Below are positions 26,173 through 36,920 of a stretch of 64,000 nucleotides of DNA, piece after piece. Origin of the DNA: Ureibacillus chungkukjangi (GTDB lineage Bacteria; Bacillota; Bacilli; Bacillales_A; Planococcaceae); NCBI RefSeq assembly GCF_003217295.1, contig NZ_QJTJ01000005.1, positions 124,001 through 188,000 of the forward strand. Reading direction: 5' to 3'. A program made the translations under genes and the position numbers. The stretch's first letter is position 1. Every line of letters begins with the position of its first letter. The notes beneath the pieces are model-generated. The model searched no databases. It was not told where the DNA came from and worked only from the letters and a program-made list of their open reading frames with translations.

Positions 26173-26565
26173 TTATGCTTGTTCTTTTTTTAGTAAGTCT
26201 CTAATCTCTTTTAATAGCTCTTCCTTAGCATCAAGCACAGGCGCTGCTTTTTCTTCGACAACCTCTTCTTTCTTTTTGCGGTTTATTTTATTAATGAAGC
26301 GTAGAGCCATAAAAATAGAAAAGGCGATGATTAAAAAGTCGATAATAGATTGTATAAACACACCTAATTTAATTTGTGCTTGACCTGGACCGAACATAAA
26401 GCTCTGTGTTAGATCTACTCCTCCGGTTAACATGCCGACAAGAGGCATAATAATATTCTCAACTAATGAAGTTACGATTTTGCCGAAAGCACCGCCAATA
26501 ACGACCCCAATAGCTAAATCGAGTATATTTCCCTTCATGGCAAATTCTTTAAATTCTTTCCACAT
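26173..26565 (-). CDS. mscL: Large-conductance mechanosensitive channel
   Basis: A 130-residue channel that opens under membrane tension to release solutes in hypo-osmotic shock. It has the conserved start [35 protein letters not shown], seen here across the first helix. A second helix lies near residues 70-92, and the C-terminus is a charged helical bundle ([15 protein letters not shown]). AAGGAGATG lies before the ATG. Standard length for Bacillus MscL. Confidence 0.95.
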   Translation of the reverse strand: MWKEFKEFAMKGNILDLAIGVVIGGAFGKIVTSLVENIIMPLVGMLTGGVDLTQSFMFGPGQAQIKLGVFIQSIIDFLIIAFSIFMALRFINKINRKKKEEVVEEKAAPVLDAKEELLKEIRDLLKKEQA

Positions 26566-26671
26566 ACATTTGCATCTCCTTGCATTTTCATATTTATTTA
26601 GTATAAAATGGTACTTCTTAATAATCTATTATTCTTTTGAAGAATTTATCGAAATATGTCTAAAGTAGTAA

Positions 26672-27418
26672 GTGGTTGAAGACAAATTTAAAGTGGATGT
26701 GGCCAAAGTGGTGAAAAATAATTACAAGAAGAAAAAGAAAAAATTAAAAAAGCCAATCCTAACACCAGGTGTGAAAATTTTCCTGATCGTTTTATTACTC
26801 CCCATCTCTATAACGGTTTATTCACTAGTCGTATTTGCTTGGGGTGGCATAAGCAATCTTCCTTTTATTCAAAACTTTTCACAAAGTGAAGTAGAAAAAA
26901 TACAATCAGAATTCGATCTTCAAATCCCCGAAGAATATATTCCAATTTATATATCAGCAGCCAATACCTACAGTGTTCCTTGGACACTTTTAGCTGCACA
27001 TCATCGTGTAGAAACTCGTTTTTCTACAATGAAATCGCTTGTTTCTCCAGTTGGGGCTGAAGGGCATATGCAGTTTATGCCATGTACTTTTGTTGGCTGG
27101 AGCCATCCGACCTGTTCTAATTTGGGTGAAGGAGATATACCAGAAAGTGAAAAAACGAATCCACAAACAATCAAAAAATATGGTGGCTATGGAGTAGATG
27201 CAAATGGTGATGGAGTAGCAGATCCATTTGACATTGAAGATGCAATTTATAGTGCGGCAAATTATCTCTCACGTGCAGGGGCATCTGAAGGGGAACTTAA
27301 AAAGGCAATTTTCAATTATAATCATAGTGATAAATACGTTGAGGATATTCTATTTTATTATCACCAATATGAAGAGGTTAGCGATGATCTTGTTCAGACT
27401 GTTTTTTATAGCAAATAA
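26672..27418 (+). CDS. Membrane-anchored lytic transglycosylase (SLT domain)
   Basis: A 248-residue peptidoglycan-cleaving enzyme. A Lys-rich cytosolic head (KKKKKKLKKP) is followed by one membrane helix at 34-58 and an outer SLT domain. Catalytic Glu114 lies in AAHHRVETRF, followed by SPVGAEGHMQFMPCTF and the NYLSRAGASEGELKKAIFNYNHS region. The DANGDGVADPFDIEDAIY loop resembles a calcium loop. The start is uncertain: GTG 26672 has no good ribosome binding site, and GTG codons at 26693 and 26699 are alternatives. It is convergent with the next gene. Confidence 0.85.
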   Translation: MVEDKFKVDVAKVVKNNYKKKKKKLKKPILTPGVKIFLIVLLLPISITVYSLVVFAWGGISNLPFIQNFSQSEVEKIQSEFDLQIPEEYIPIYISAANTYSVPWTLLAAHHRVETRFSTMKSLVSPVGAEGHMQFMPCTFVGWSHPTCSNLGEGDIPESEKTNPQTIKKYGGYGVDANGDGVADPFDIEDAIYSAANYLSRAGASEGELKKAIFNYNHSDKYVEDILFYYHQYEEVSDDLVQTVFYSK

Positions 27419-27454
27419 AGAAATCAACTGCAAAAGCGCAGTTGATTTCTTTAT
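27416..27454. terminator. Bidirectional terminator
   Basis: AAAGAAATCAACTGC / GCAGTTGATTTCTTT, a perfect 15-base stem with a 6-base loop, between the convergent transglycosylase and GlsB/YeaQ genes. Confidence 0.9.
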
Positions 27455-27465
27455 TAATTATTTAA

Positions 27466-27723
27466 TTATGTTGCTTTTCTCATTGAACGCATAATCAAGC
27501 TTACGATAAAGATTAGTACGATTGCTCCGATTAAGGCAGGGAATACATAGAAGTCAGATACTTGCCAGCCCCAGTTACCTAATACGGCACTACCTATCCA
27601 AGAACCAACGATACCTGCAATAATATTACCAATAACTCCACCAGGAACATCTCTACCGATAATTACTCCTGCTAACCAACCTAATACTCCGCCAATAATT
27701 AAAAACCAAATGAAACTCATCAT
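27466..27723 (-). CDS. GlsB/YeaQ/YmgE family stress-response membrane protein
   Basis: An 85-residue, three-helix protein with the transglycosylase-associated (YeaQ) pattern: GWLAGVIIGRD, GGVIGNIIAGIVGSWIGSAVLG and a Gly-rich end. Family genes respond to general stress; biochemical role unknown. AAGGAG lies 11 bases before the ATG at 27723; a second ATG follows at once. The frame open to 27819 has no other support. Confidence 0.88.
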   Translation of the reverse strand: MMSFIWFLIIGGVLGWLAGVIIGRDVPGGVIGNIIAGIVGSWIGSAVLGNWGWQVSDFYVFPALIGAIVLIFIVSLIMRSMRKAT

Positions 27724-27939
27724 ATGATTGTCAACTCCTTTTTCTTTATTAAAAGCGTGTACTAACTTATATCCTGAAAACTGCACTTCTAAACTTACTT
27801 TTCGAAAACGGACAGTCATTACACCTTTTCACTAAATAATATGCGCATTTTTTACTAAATGAATGCATTCAGATGTAATAAATGCATGAGATCATTTATT
27901 AATGTATTAAGAACGAATTCACAATTTGTTCAAAATATT

Positions 27940-27968
27940 TTGATTTTTTTAAACTTTGGGAGTATAAT
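27940..27968 (+). promoter_or_regulatory. Promoter of the 35-codon gene
   Basis: TTGATT at 27940-27945 and TATAAT at 27963-27968 with an exact 17-base spacer. The start would fall near 27975, about 38 bases before the ATG at 28013. Confidence 0.6.
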
Positions 27969-28012
27969 TTCTTCAAGCAGTACAAAAAATCTTATATAAT
28001 GGGGTGTTTTAA

Positions 28013-28120
28013 ATGAATATGAAAGTTATGAAAAAATTAAATCGCCAAGGATTTGTAATTGCCTTTCTTCACGCCGTCATATTGTTGAACCTCTCATTGG
28101 ATATCTTTTACCTGAAATAA
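28013..28120 (+). CDS. Small hydrophobic protein (35 aa), unrecognised
   Basis: An ATG with GGGGTG 6 bases upstream opens a 35-codon frame: a basic head (MNMKVMKKLNRQGF) followed by one hydrophobic helix (VIAFLHAVILLNLSLDIFYL) and a terminal Lys. It has its own TTGATT-17-TATAAT promoter and a strong terminator, making a complete unit of about 190 bases. I do not recognise a family. It could instead be a small RNA with an incidental frame. It ends 450 bases before ilvD. Confidence 0.5.
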   Translation: MNMKVMKKLNRQGFVIAFLHAVILLNLSLDIFYLK

Positions 28121-28131
28121 TTATAAATTCC

Positions 28132-28170
28132 TCAGTCTAGCTATTTTTTAGCTAGACTTTTATTATTTTT
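28132..28170 (+). terminator. Terminator of the 35-codon gene
   Basis: AGTCTAGCTA / TAGCTAGACT perfect 10-base stem with a 5-base T loop followed by TTTATTATTTTT. Confidence 0.88.
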
Positions 28171-28350
28171 AAATAAAATTCTTTTAAAAACTTCTTACAT
28201 ATTTATGATATTTCTAATACATATATCGAAATTTTTTTTGATTTGCAACTTTGAAAATTGTAATAAATTACTTGGTTAATAATAGAAAAATTAAAATTGT
28301 CAAATTTTCGAAAAAGTTTACTGAAACAGAAATTCTAAGTAATAGTAAGC

Positions 28351-28365
28351 ATGTAAACGATTTCA
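28351..28365. promoter_or_regulatory. Candidate CcpA cre site
   Basis: ATGTAAACGATTTCA matches the cre consensus WTGNAANCGNWNNCW at every position. Its centre is about 89 bases before the predicted ilvD start, the distance range in which CcpA activates the B. subtilis ilv-leu operon. Confidence 0.65.
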
Positions 28366-28381
28366 TATTTTAAAGTTTTTA

Positions 28382-28399
28382 GAATTGTCTAAATAATTC
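28382..28399. promoter_or_regulatory. Possible CodY site
   Basis: GAATTGTCTAAATAATTC is palindromic at its ends and resembles the CodY motif AATTTTCWGAAAATT with a one-base shift. It lies 12 bases before the -35. CodY control of ilv genes is known in Bacillus; the match here is imperfect. Confidence 0.4.
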
Positions 28400-28410
28400 T
28401 AAATATTCTA

Positions 28411-28440
28411 TTGACTGTAATGGCTTTTATGTACTATGAT
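28411..28440 (+). promoter_or_regulatory. Promoter of ilvD
   Basis: TTGACT at 28411-28416 and TATGAT at 28435-28440, 18-base spacer. The leader to the ilvD start is about 125 bases. Confidence 0.65.
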
Positions 28441-28570
28441 AGCAACAATTTAAGAAGTTCGTAATTTTAAAACGAACACAATCATGTGACTTAAGGGGAA
28501 GCTGATTGTAAATAATTAATTCTATCTATCTTTTGATAAAGTAATAGATATTCTGAGGGGCGTTTTAAAT

Positions 28571-30241
28571 ATGAGAAGTGACATGATTAAAGTAGGAGTT
28601 GATCGTGCTCCTCACCGTAGTCTTTTATATGCGACTGGAAAGGTGAAAGCAAAAGATCTTGGAAAACCATTTATCGGTGTATGTAATTCCTATATCGATA
28701 TCATTCCAGGGCACGTTCACCTACGTGGATTTGCTGATGTGGTAAAGGAAGCTATTATAGAAGCAGGTGGGATACCGTTCGAATTTAATACTATCGGAGT
28801 CGATGACGGCATTGCCATGGGGCATATTGGTATGCGATATTCCTTACCAAGCCGTGAGTTAATTGCAGACTCTGCTGAAACGGTTATTAACGCACACTGG
28901 TTTGATGGTGTGTTTTACATACCAAACTGTGACAAAATTACACCAGGTATGTTAATGGCAGCTGTACGTACGAACGTACCATCAATTTTCGTATCAGGCG
29001 GACCAATGGAAGCAGGTACATCTGCTTCTGGTAAACAATTATCATTAACCTCTGTATTTGAGGGTGTTGGTGCGCATAAATCTGGTACGATGACTGCTGA
29101 AGAGCTATTAGATATTGAAAATAATGCTTGTCCTACATGTGGTTCATGTTCAGGGATGTTTACAGCAAACTCCATGAACTGTTTAATGGAGATGCTAGGT
29201 GTTGCTCTACCAGGAAACGGAACAATCGTTGCAACTAGTGAACAACGCTATGAACTCATTCGTGAAGCAGCTAAACAATTAGTTAGAATGGTAAAAGAGG
29301 ATATTAAACCTCGAGATATTATTACGAAAGAAGCAATTGATGATGCCTTTGCTTTAGATATGGCAATGGGTGGGTCAACAAACACGGTACTTCATACATT
29401 AGCAATTGCTAACGAAGCAGAAATTGATTATAACCTTGAGGAGATTAATAAAGTAGCTGCTCGAGTTCCATATCTAGCAAAAATTATGCCAGCCTCTGAT
29501 ATCTCGATGGATGATATTAATAAGGCAGGCGGTGTTAGCTCGATCATCAATGAGCTAACTAAAATACCTGGTGCAATCCATCCGGATCGAATTACGGTTG
29601 CTGGACAGACAATGCGTGAGCTAGTAAAAGATCATGTCATTACAAATGATCAAGTAATTCGAACAAAAGATAATCCATTTAGTCCTGTAGGTGGTTTATC
29701 TGTTCTATACGGAAATATAGCTCCAGAGGGGTCTGTTATAAAAGTGGGTGCAGTTGACCCTTCAATACAAACCTTTGTAGGCGATGCAATTGTTTTTGAT
29801 TCACAAGATGAAGCCCAAATGGCGATTGATAATGGCACAGTAAAAGCTGGCCATGTGGTAGTTATACGATACGAAGGTCCAAAGGGTGGACCAGGAATGC
29901 CTGAGATGCTAGCACCAACCTCTGCTATAATGGGGCGCGGATTAGGGACAAAGGTTGCCTTAATAACGGATGGTCGTTTTAGTGGGGCATCCCGTGGTAT
30001 TTCAATTGGTCATATATCTCCAGAGGCTGCTGAAGGTGGTCCAATCGCACTTATAGAAAATGGCGATAAAATAATAATTGACTTACCAAATAGAACTATT
30101 AATTTGGATGTAGCAGATGAAGTGTTATCTGAGCGTCGTCAAAGCTTAAAACCATTTGAACCGAAAATTAAAAAAGGTTGGCTTGCGAGATATTCAAAAC
30201 TTGTAACAAATGCTTCTAAAGGCGGCGTTATGAAAATATAA
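28571..30241 (+). CDS. ilvD: Dihydroxy-acid dehydratase
   Basis: A 556-residue Fe-S dehydratase that makes 2-keto-isovalerate and 2-keto-3-methylvalerate from the dihydroxy acids, the third shared step of Val/Ile synthesis. Cluster cysteines lie in the early GVCNSY, CDKITPG and [15 protein letters not shown] motifs. The C-terminal GRFSGASRG and [13 protein letters not shown] motifs are intact. GAGGGG precedes the ATG. It is separated from ilvB by a T-box, so it can be expressed independently of leucine-type tRNA charging downstream. Length matches B. subtilis IlvD. Confidence 0.97.
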   Translation: MRSDMIKVGVDRAPHRSLLYATGKVKAKDLGKPFIGVCNSYIDIIPGHVHLRGFADVVKEAIIEAGGIPFEFNTIGVDDGIAMGHIGMRYSLPSRELIADSAETVINAHWFDGVFYIPNCDKITPGMLMAAVRTNVPSIFVSGGPMEAGTSASGKQLSLTSVFEGVGAHKSGTMTAEELLDIENNACPTCGSCSGMFTANSMNCLMEMLGVALPGNGTIVATSEQRYELIREAAKQLVRMVKEDIKPRDIITKEAIDDAFALDMAMGGSTNTVLHTLAIANEAEIDYNLEEINKVAARVPYLAKIMPASDISMDDINKAGGVSSIINELTKIPGAIHPDRITVAGQTMRELVKDHVITNDQVIRTKDNPFSPVGGLSVLYGNIAPEGSVIKVGAVDPSIQTFVGDAIVFDSQDEAQMAIDNGTVKAGHVVVIRYEGPKGGPGMPEMLAPTSAIMGRGLGTKVALITDGRFSGASRGISIGHISPEAAEGGPIALIENGDKIIIDLPNRTINLDVADEVLSERRQSLKPFEPKIKKGWLARYSKLVTNASKGGVMKI

Positions 30242-30299
30242 TGCACACGTAGCAAATGTTTTAATGTACTAGTCAAACAAACTAAAACTAAAAATGTTG

Positions 30300-30668
30300 T
30301 AAGTGAATAGATAAATTCGATGATGAGGTAAAAGGATATAGAGCCTTGTATCTACCAGAGAGTCGGTATTGCTGGAAGCCGACGATACAACTATATCCGA
30401 CATCCCCTCGGAGTGAGCTATTAAACGCTTTAAAGCCATTAGATAGCTCCGGGCATATTTCGAAATGCTCGTTATTAATGAATAGTGTACCTAATCTTGT
30501 TGCACAAAAGTGGTTTCTTACTATATAGTAGCCACTTTAGTAGATTGGTAATTCCCACTATTCGCGAGGTAGCTTATTTAGCTATGAACAAGGGTGGTAC
30601 CATGAAAGTCTTTTTCATCCCTACGTAAAGGTTTTCTTTGCGTTGGAGAAAAAAGGCTTTTTTATTTT
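30300..30668 (+). promoter_or_regulatory. T-box riboswitch controlling ilvB-leu genes
   Basis: The leader has a long Stem I, AGAGAG followed by hairpin GTCGGTATTGCTGGAAGCCGAC, a conserved T-box AGGGTGGTACCATG at 30591-30604, and a terminator. The specifier loop lies between GGATATA / TATATCC and GAGG / CCTC helices. It contains GACATCC, so the specifier is probably ATC (Ile, 30402-30404); CTC (Leu, 30407-30409) is the alternative. Uncharged tRNA would pair with the T-box and allow transcription into ilvB. Confidence 0.92.
30617..30668 (+). terminator. T-box terminator
   Basis: CCTACGTAAAG / CTTTGCGTTGG stem (G-U pairs) with a GTTTT loop, then an A-rich stretch and GGCTTTTTTATTTTTT. Its left arm follows the CCCT that would pair with AGGG of the T-box in the antiterminator. 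Confidence 0.8.
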
Positions 30669-30693
30669 TTAAAATTAAGGGAGGAGTTAACAA

Positions 30694-32466
30694 ATGGCTG
30701 CTAACGTATCCACAACGGATGAACAAAAAGATGCAATCGCAACAACTCAATTACAAACAGAAGTAACAAATAAACCAAGAAACGGTGCAGATGTTTTAAT
30801 ACAAGCTTTACATGACCAAAAGGTTGACATTGTTTTTGGCTACCCTGGAGGAGCTGTTCTACATGTATATGATGCATTGTATAGAAATCCGATTCGCCAT
30901 ATTTTAACCAGACATGAACAAGGAGCAATTCATGCAGCGGAAGGATATGCACGTGTATTAAATAAACCTGGTGTAGTAATAGCAACGAGTGGTCCGGGTG
31001 CAACTAACCTGGTAACTGGGATTGCAGATGCGATGATTGATTCAATACCATTAGTTGTTTTCACTGGTCAGGTAGCAACTAATGTAATAGGCTCAGATGC
31101 TTTCCAGGAAGCTGACATCATGGGCATTACAACACCTATTACTAAGCATAATTATCAGGTTCAGGATGTAAATGACATTCCACGTATTGTAAAAGAAGCA
31201 TTCCATATTGCAAATACTGGTCGTAAAGGTCCTGTGTTAATCGACTTCCCTAAAAATATATCTGCTTCTGTTTTTGATGAAGCATTAGCTGAGTCTAGTA
31301 GAGAAGAAGAGTTGTATTTACCAGGCTACCAACCGAATACAAAACCTAATTTCTTGCAGATCCAAAAAGCAATTCAAGCGATAGGTGAGGCTAAGCAGCC
31401 ATTAATTTTAGCTGATGCGGGAGTTTTATTTGCTGATGCACGCCAAGAATTATCTGAATTTGCCGAAAAATATAAATTACCAGTTATTAATACCTTACTT
31501 GGTTTAGGAAGCATTCACGGTCAGCACGAACTAAACTTTGGTATGGCTGGTATGCATGGTGCGGGTGTAGCAAATGATGCAATCCAAAAAGCGGATTTAC
31601 TTATTAATATTGGTGCTCGCTTTGATGATCGTCTAACAGGGGATACAAAGCTGTTTGCACCAAATGCAACTATCATTCATATTGATATCGATCCAGCAGA
31701 AATTGGAAAGAATATTCCAACTGCTATTCCGATTGTAGCAGATGCTAAGGAAGCTCTTACCGCTTTACTAAAGAAAGATTTTGAAGGGCCGGATACAACA
31801 GACTGGTTAGCATACTTATACGAAAAACAACATGATACACCATATTGGTATGTAGAAGATGAAAAGGAAATTTTACCACAGCAAATTATTGAGATGGTTC
31901 ACACAATTACAAATGGAGATGCAGTAGTGACAACGGATGTAGGTCAGCATCAAATGTGGGCTGCACAATACTACAAACTAAATCATGATCATCAATGGGT
32001 GACTTCGGGCGGCCTTGGAACAATGGGCTTTGGCTTCCCAGCTGCTATTGGTGCACAATTTGCTAAACCAGATAAGAAGGTAATTACGTTTTGTGGGGAT
32101 GCTGGTTTCCAAATGACATTACAAGAACTAGCCTTATTAAATGAGTTCAATCTACCTGTAAAGGTTGTTATCGTAAACAATGGGGCACTTGGTATGGTAC
32201 GACAATGGCAGGAGTTATTCTACGATGGTCGCTATTCACAAAGTCTAATGCCAGTTCAACCGGATTTCGTGAAGCTAGCAGAAGCATATGGAGTAAAAGG
32301 ATATCGCATTAACACGCTTGATGAAGCACACACAATTTTAGAAGAAGCATTAAATTCTGATGAGCCTGTAGTAATTGATGCAAGAGTTAAGCAATTAGAA
32401 AACGTATATCCAATGGTTCCTGCAGGAAAATCCTTGGATGATATTGTAGGGGTGAAGAAATTTTGA
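30694..32466 (+). CDS. ilvB: Acetolactate synthase, large (catalytic) subunit
   Basis: A 590-residue ThDP enzyme, the first shared step of Val/Leu/Ile synthesis. It joins two pyruvates, or pyruvate and 2-ketobutyrate. The ThDP glutamate region is [19 protein letters not shown]-domain motifs ([13 protein letters not shown]) and the Mg/ThDP motif [19 protein letters not shown] with [12 protein letters not shown] are present. Residues 1-25 are a polar extension. GGAGG lies before the ATG, just past the T-box terminator. It overlaps ilvN (TTGA). Confidence 0.97.
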   Translation: MAANVSTTDEQKDAIATTQLQTEVTNKPRNGADVLIQALHDQKVDIVFGYPGGAVLHVYDALYRNPIRHILTRHEQGAIHAAEGYARVLNKPGVVIATSGPGATNLVTGIADAMIDSIPLVVFTGQVATNVIGSDAFQEADIMGITTPITKHNYQVQDVNDIPRIVKEAFHIANTGRKGPVLIDFPKNISASVFDEALAESSREEELYLPGYQPNTKPNFLQIQKAIQAIGEAKQPLILADAGVLFADARQELSEFAEKYKLPVINTLLGLGSIHGQHELNFGMAGMHGAGVANDAIQKADLLINIGARFDDRLTGDTKLFAPNATIIHIDIDPAEIGKNIPTAIPIVADAKEALTALLKKDFEGPDTTDWLAYLYEKQHDTPYWYVEDEKEILPQQIIEMVHTITNGDAVVTTDVGQHQMWAAQYYKLNHDHQWVTSGGLGTMGFGFPAAIGAQFAKPDKKVITFCGDAGFQMTLQELALLNEFNLPVKVVIVNNGALGMVRQWQELFYDGRYSQSLMPVQPDFVKLAEAYGVKGYRINTLDEAHTILEEALNSDEPVVIDARVKQLENVYPMVPAGKSLDDIVGVKKF

Positions 32467-32978
32467 AGCGAGTAATAACAGTAACTGTACTTAACCAAAG
32501 TGGTGTTTTAAATCGGGTCACGGGTTTACTAATGAAACGTCAATTTAATATCGAATCTATTACAGTAGGTCACACAGAGCAAGCGAATGTCTCCAAAATG
32601 ACATTTGTTGTACATGTGGCCGATGAAACAAAGCTTGAGCAATTAGTTAAGCAATTATCAAAGCAAATTGATGTTTTGAAGGTAAATGACATTACAGAAA
32701 AATCAATAGTTTTAAGAGAATTAGCTCTTATTAAAGTAGTTTCGCCAGCTAATCTCAGACATGAAATGAACTCGATTGTTGAACCTTTTAGACCTCAAAT
32801 AATTGATACGTCTAAAAATGTTGTCACATATCAAGTGGTTGGTCAACCTGACAAAATCGATGCTTTTATCGAGCTGATTCGACCATATGGCATTAAAGAG
32901 TTAACGCGAACAGGTGTGACAGCATCTGTTCGTGAATCCCAGCCTATTGAAACACCGCAACTTTCTATTCTTAAGTAA
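32463..32978 (+). CDS. ilvN: Acetolactate synthase, small (regulatory) subunit
   Basis: A 171-residue regulatory subunit giving valine feedback. The ACT domain spans ~2-75 ([32 protein letters not shown]) and the C-terminal domain follows (RELALIKV ... [20 protein letters not shown]). It starts at TTG within the ilvB stop, so it is translationally coupled to its partner. Also called ilvH. Confidence 0.95.
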   Translation: MKRVITVTVLNQSGVLNRVTGLLMKRQFNIESITVGHTEQANVSKMTFVVHVADETKLEQLVKQLSKQIDVLKVNDITEKSIVLRELALIKVVSPANLRHEMNSIVEPFRPQIIDTSKNVVTYQVVGQPDKIDAFIELIRPYGIKELTRTGVTASVRESQPIETPQLSILK

Positions 32979-33063
32979 GGTTACTTACAAGATAGTTGGT
33001 ATATAAATCGATGATGCGTTTAAACGTGTTGTCTAGTATTAAAAAAATAGAAACCCATATTAG

Positions 33064-34088
<1,025 letters not shown>

Positions 34089-34089
<1 letters not shown>

Positions 34090-35633
34090 TGCGCAAAATT
34101 GACATTTTCGATACAACACTTCGTGATGGAGAACAGTCCGCAGGTATTAATTTGAATACTGCAGAAAAAATCGAAATCGCTAAGCAGCTAGAACGTCTAG
34201 GAGTAAGCATTATTGAAGCAGGTTTTCCTGCTTCAAGTCCTGGCGATTTCGAGGCAGTAAACAAAATTGCAAGAACTGTTAAGAATTCAATTGTTACTGG
34301 TCTTGCTCGCTGTGTAAAAAGTGATATTGATACAACGTGGGAAGCTATTAAGGTTGCTGAACAGCCGCATATTCATGTTTTTCTAGCAACAAGTCCCATT
34401 CATATGGAATACAAATTAAAGAAGTCGCCAGATCAAGTTCTTGAACAAGCGGTAGAAACAGTTAAATATGCGAAAAAATTCTTCCCACTTGTTCAATGGT
34501 CTGCTGAAGATGGTTTCCGCTCAGACCGTGACTTCTTAGCTCGAATTATTGAAAAGGTAATCGAGGCTGGAGCTACGACTATTAATGTTCCAGATACAGT
34601 AGGCTATGCATCACCACAAGAGTATGGAGAGCTTTTCAAATTCTTGCGTGAAAACGTCCGCGGGGCTGATAATGTGAAATTTTCGGCTCATTGCCATGAT
34701 GACCTTGGTATGGCTGTAGCTAACTCGATTGCAGCAATTCAAAATGGTGCTGACCAGGTGGAATGTACCATCAATGGTATTGGTGAACGTGCAGGTAATG
34801 CCTCACTTGAAGAGATCGGTGTTGCAATGCATATTCGAAACGACCTTTACCAGGTTGAAACAGGCTTGAACTTAAAGGAAATTAAACGAACTTCTCAATT
34901 GGTTAGTCGTTTAACTGGAGTTGTTATTCAGCCAAATAAAGCAGTAGTTGGTAAAAATGCCTTTGCACATGAATCAGGAATTCACCAGGATGGTGTATTG
35001 AAAAATAAAGAAACCTACGAGATCATCTCGCCAGAATTAGTTGGTGAGGGAGAGGTTCCTTTAGTTTTAGGTAAGCACTCTGGACGTGCTGCATTCCGTG
35101 ATCGTGCGGAAAAAATGGGCTTTGACTTGTCAGATGATAAATTAAATAAAGCTTTCCAGGAGTTTAAAAAACTGGCTGACCGAAAAAAAGTAATTACAGA
35201 AGAAGACTTAATGACGCTCCTAACAGAACAGCAAGTATTAATAGAGGATGTTCCGTTATTTGAATTGAAATCAGTTCAGGTTTCTTATGGAACTGAAAAC
35301 ATTCCAACAGCTACTGCATCTGTCGTTACACCAGAAGGAGAGGTAAAAACTCTAGCTGCTACAGGGTCAGGTTCTGTGGAAGCGATATTTAATACACTGG
35401 AGCAATTAGTGAATGCTACGGTAAATATACTTGACTTCCGTGTGAAATCGGTAGGAAAAGGTAGAGATGCTTTAGGAGATGCACTTGTAAATTTACGATA
35501 TAACGGCTATACATCAACTGGGCGCGATGCTTCTCAGGATGTTCTTGAAGCAACAGCAAAAGCCTATTTAAATGCTATTAATCGTCATTTAATCCAAGAT
35601 AGTATTCGCAGCAAGGAAACTGCTGAGGTTTAA
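34089..35633 (+). CDS. leuA: 2-isopropylmalate synthase
   Basis: A 514-residue enzyme making 2-isopropylmalate from 2-ketoisovalerate and acetyl-CoA, the first leucine-specific step. The catalytic N-terminus has [14 protein letters not shown] and [29 protein letters not shown] is also intact. The C-terminal ~120 residues form the leucine-binding regulatory domain. GTG start overlaps the ilvC stop by one base; no strong ribosome binding site is visible, so coupling is likely. A terminator-like hairpin follows. Confidence 0.96.
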
Positions 35634-35722
35634 ATTGTTCTATTACTAGATAACTGAACTTTCGATAAGATTATAGAGGCTTAATGTAATAGCATTTTCT
35701 TTTTTGTAATTCAAATCAACAA

Positions 35723-35763
35723 GAAAAAGCCATCAAAGACAAACTTTGATGGCATTTCTTTAA
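35723..35763 (+). terminator. Hairpin between leuA and leuB (intra-operon terminator or processing site)
   Basis: GCCATCAAAG / CTTTGATGGC perfect 10-base stem, 5-base loop, followed by ATTTCTTT. A smaller ACGCTTTAGCGT hairpin follows at 35769. No new promoter for leuB is evident. Confidence 0.65.
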
Positions 35764-35807
35764 ACGTACGCTTTAGCGTAAAACAGTATAGAAAGGTGTT
35801 TTTGCAG

Positions 35808-36905
35808 GTGGAAAAGAAAATTACAGTACTTCCTGGGGATGGCATTGGACCAGAAGTGGTTGCAGCGGCAATTAGAGTTTTACAAGTTATCGCAAAACGT
35901 TACAAGCATGATTTCCAGTTAGGATATGCTGCAATTGGTGGAGCGGCAATTGATCAGTTCCAGGACCCACTTCCTATTGAAACGATTGAGATGTGTAGGG
36001 AAAGTGATGCAGTTTTATTAGGCGCAGTTGGAGGACCCAAATGGGATAACAACCCTGCTGAGCTACGTCCAGAAAAAGGTTTGCTTCGAATTCGTAAAAC
36101 CTTTGACTTATTTGCCAATCTCCGACCAGTTAAAGCATTCCCAAGCCTACTTGATGCCTCTCCGTTAAAACGCGAAGTAGCAGAAAATGTTGATTTGATG
36201 ATTGTACGTGAACTAACAGGTGGAATCTATTTCGGAGAAAAGAATCGTTCAGAAGTAGAAGCAAGCGATTTAAATATCTATACTCGTGAAGAGATTGAAC
36301 GCATCGTTGACAATGCTTTTATACTTGCAAAACTTCGTAAAGGCAAGCTTTGCTCTGTTGACAAAGCAAACGTGCTAGAGACGTCAAGACTATGGCGTCA
36401 AATTGTCGAGGAGAAGAAGGTGCAATATCCTGAGGTTATTGTAGAACATAATTTAGTAGACTCTGTTGCCATGAAGCTAATTACAAATCCAGCACACTAT
36501 GATGTAGTAGTAACAGATAATATGTTTGGAGATATTTTAAGTGATGAGGCCTCTGTCATTACGGGTTCTCTTGGGGTATTACCATCAGCTTCTATACGTA
36601 GTGATAATTTCGGTTTATATGAGCCAGTTCATGGTTCTGCTCCTGAAATAGCAGGTGAAGGCATTGCAAATCCAGCGGCAACAATTCTTTCGGTTGCCAT
36701 GATGCTTCGTTATTCCTTCAATCTTCAAGAGGAAGCCGCAGAAATTGAACGCGCAGTTAGTAGTGTATTTAACGATGGCTACTTCACGGCAGATTTAGTG
36801 AAGGATCAAAGTCGTGCGCTAACAACTGATGAATGGACAGATAAAGTTATCGCTGAGATCGATACTAGTTTTGTTGCAGATAGTATTATGGAATCATATA
36901 TTTAA
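35808..36905 (+). CDS. leuB: 3-isopropylmalate dehydrogenase
   Basis: A 365-residue NAD-dependent enzyme that oxidises and decarboxylates 3-isopropylmalate. Motifs: ITVLPGDGIGPEVV at the N-terminus, RELTGGIYFGE, and the metal/substrate motif VVTDNMFGDILSDEAS. AAAGGTG suits GTG 35808 (9-base spacing), giving the same length as B. subtilis LeuB; GTG 35796 and TTG 35802 in the same frame are less likely. Confidence 0.95.
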   Translation: MEKKITVLPGDGIGPEVVAAAIRVLQVIAKRYKHDFQLGYAAIGGAAIDQFQDPLPIETIEMCRESDAVLLGAVGGPKWDNNPAELRPEKGLLRIRKTFDLFANLRPVKAFPSLLDASPLKREVAENVDLMIVRELTGGIYFGEKNRSEVEASDLNIYTREEIERIVDNAFILAKLRKGKLCSVDKANVLETSRLWRQIVEEKKVQYPEVIVEHNLVDSVAMKLITNPAHYDVVVTDNMFGDILSDEASVITGSLGVLPSASIRSDNFGLYEPVHGSAPEIAGEGIANPAATILSVAMMLRYSFNLQEEAAEIERAVSSVFNDGYFTADLVKDQSRALTTDEWTDKVIAEIDTSFVADSIMESYI

Positions 36906-36920
36906 GGATTGGTGAAGATA

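Larger units (their letters stand above)
28121..28570. other. Intergenic control region of ilvD
   Basis: 450 bases with a terminator at the left. After that come a cre match (28351), a possible CodY site (28382), a promoter (28411-28440) and a ~125-base leader with two inverted repeats (28457-28477 and 28478-28509). No T-box motif is present here; that element lies after ilvD. Confidence 0.6.

Noticed and set aside
28440-28570. T-box upstream of ilvD
   Set aside because: No AGGGTGG core, no Stem I motifs and no terminator before the ilvD ribosome binding site.
30346-30528. 60-codon frame upstream of ilvB
   Set aside because: It lies wholly within the T-box leader; base composition follows the RNA structure and there is no ribosome binding site.
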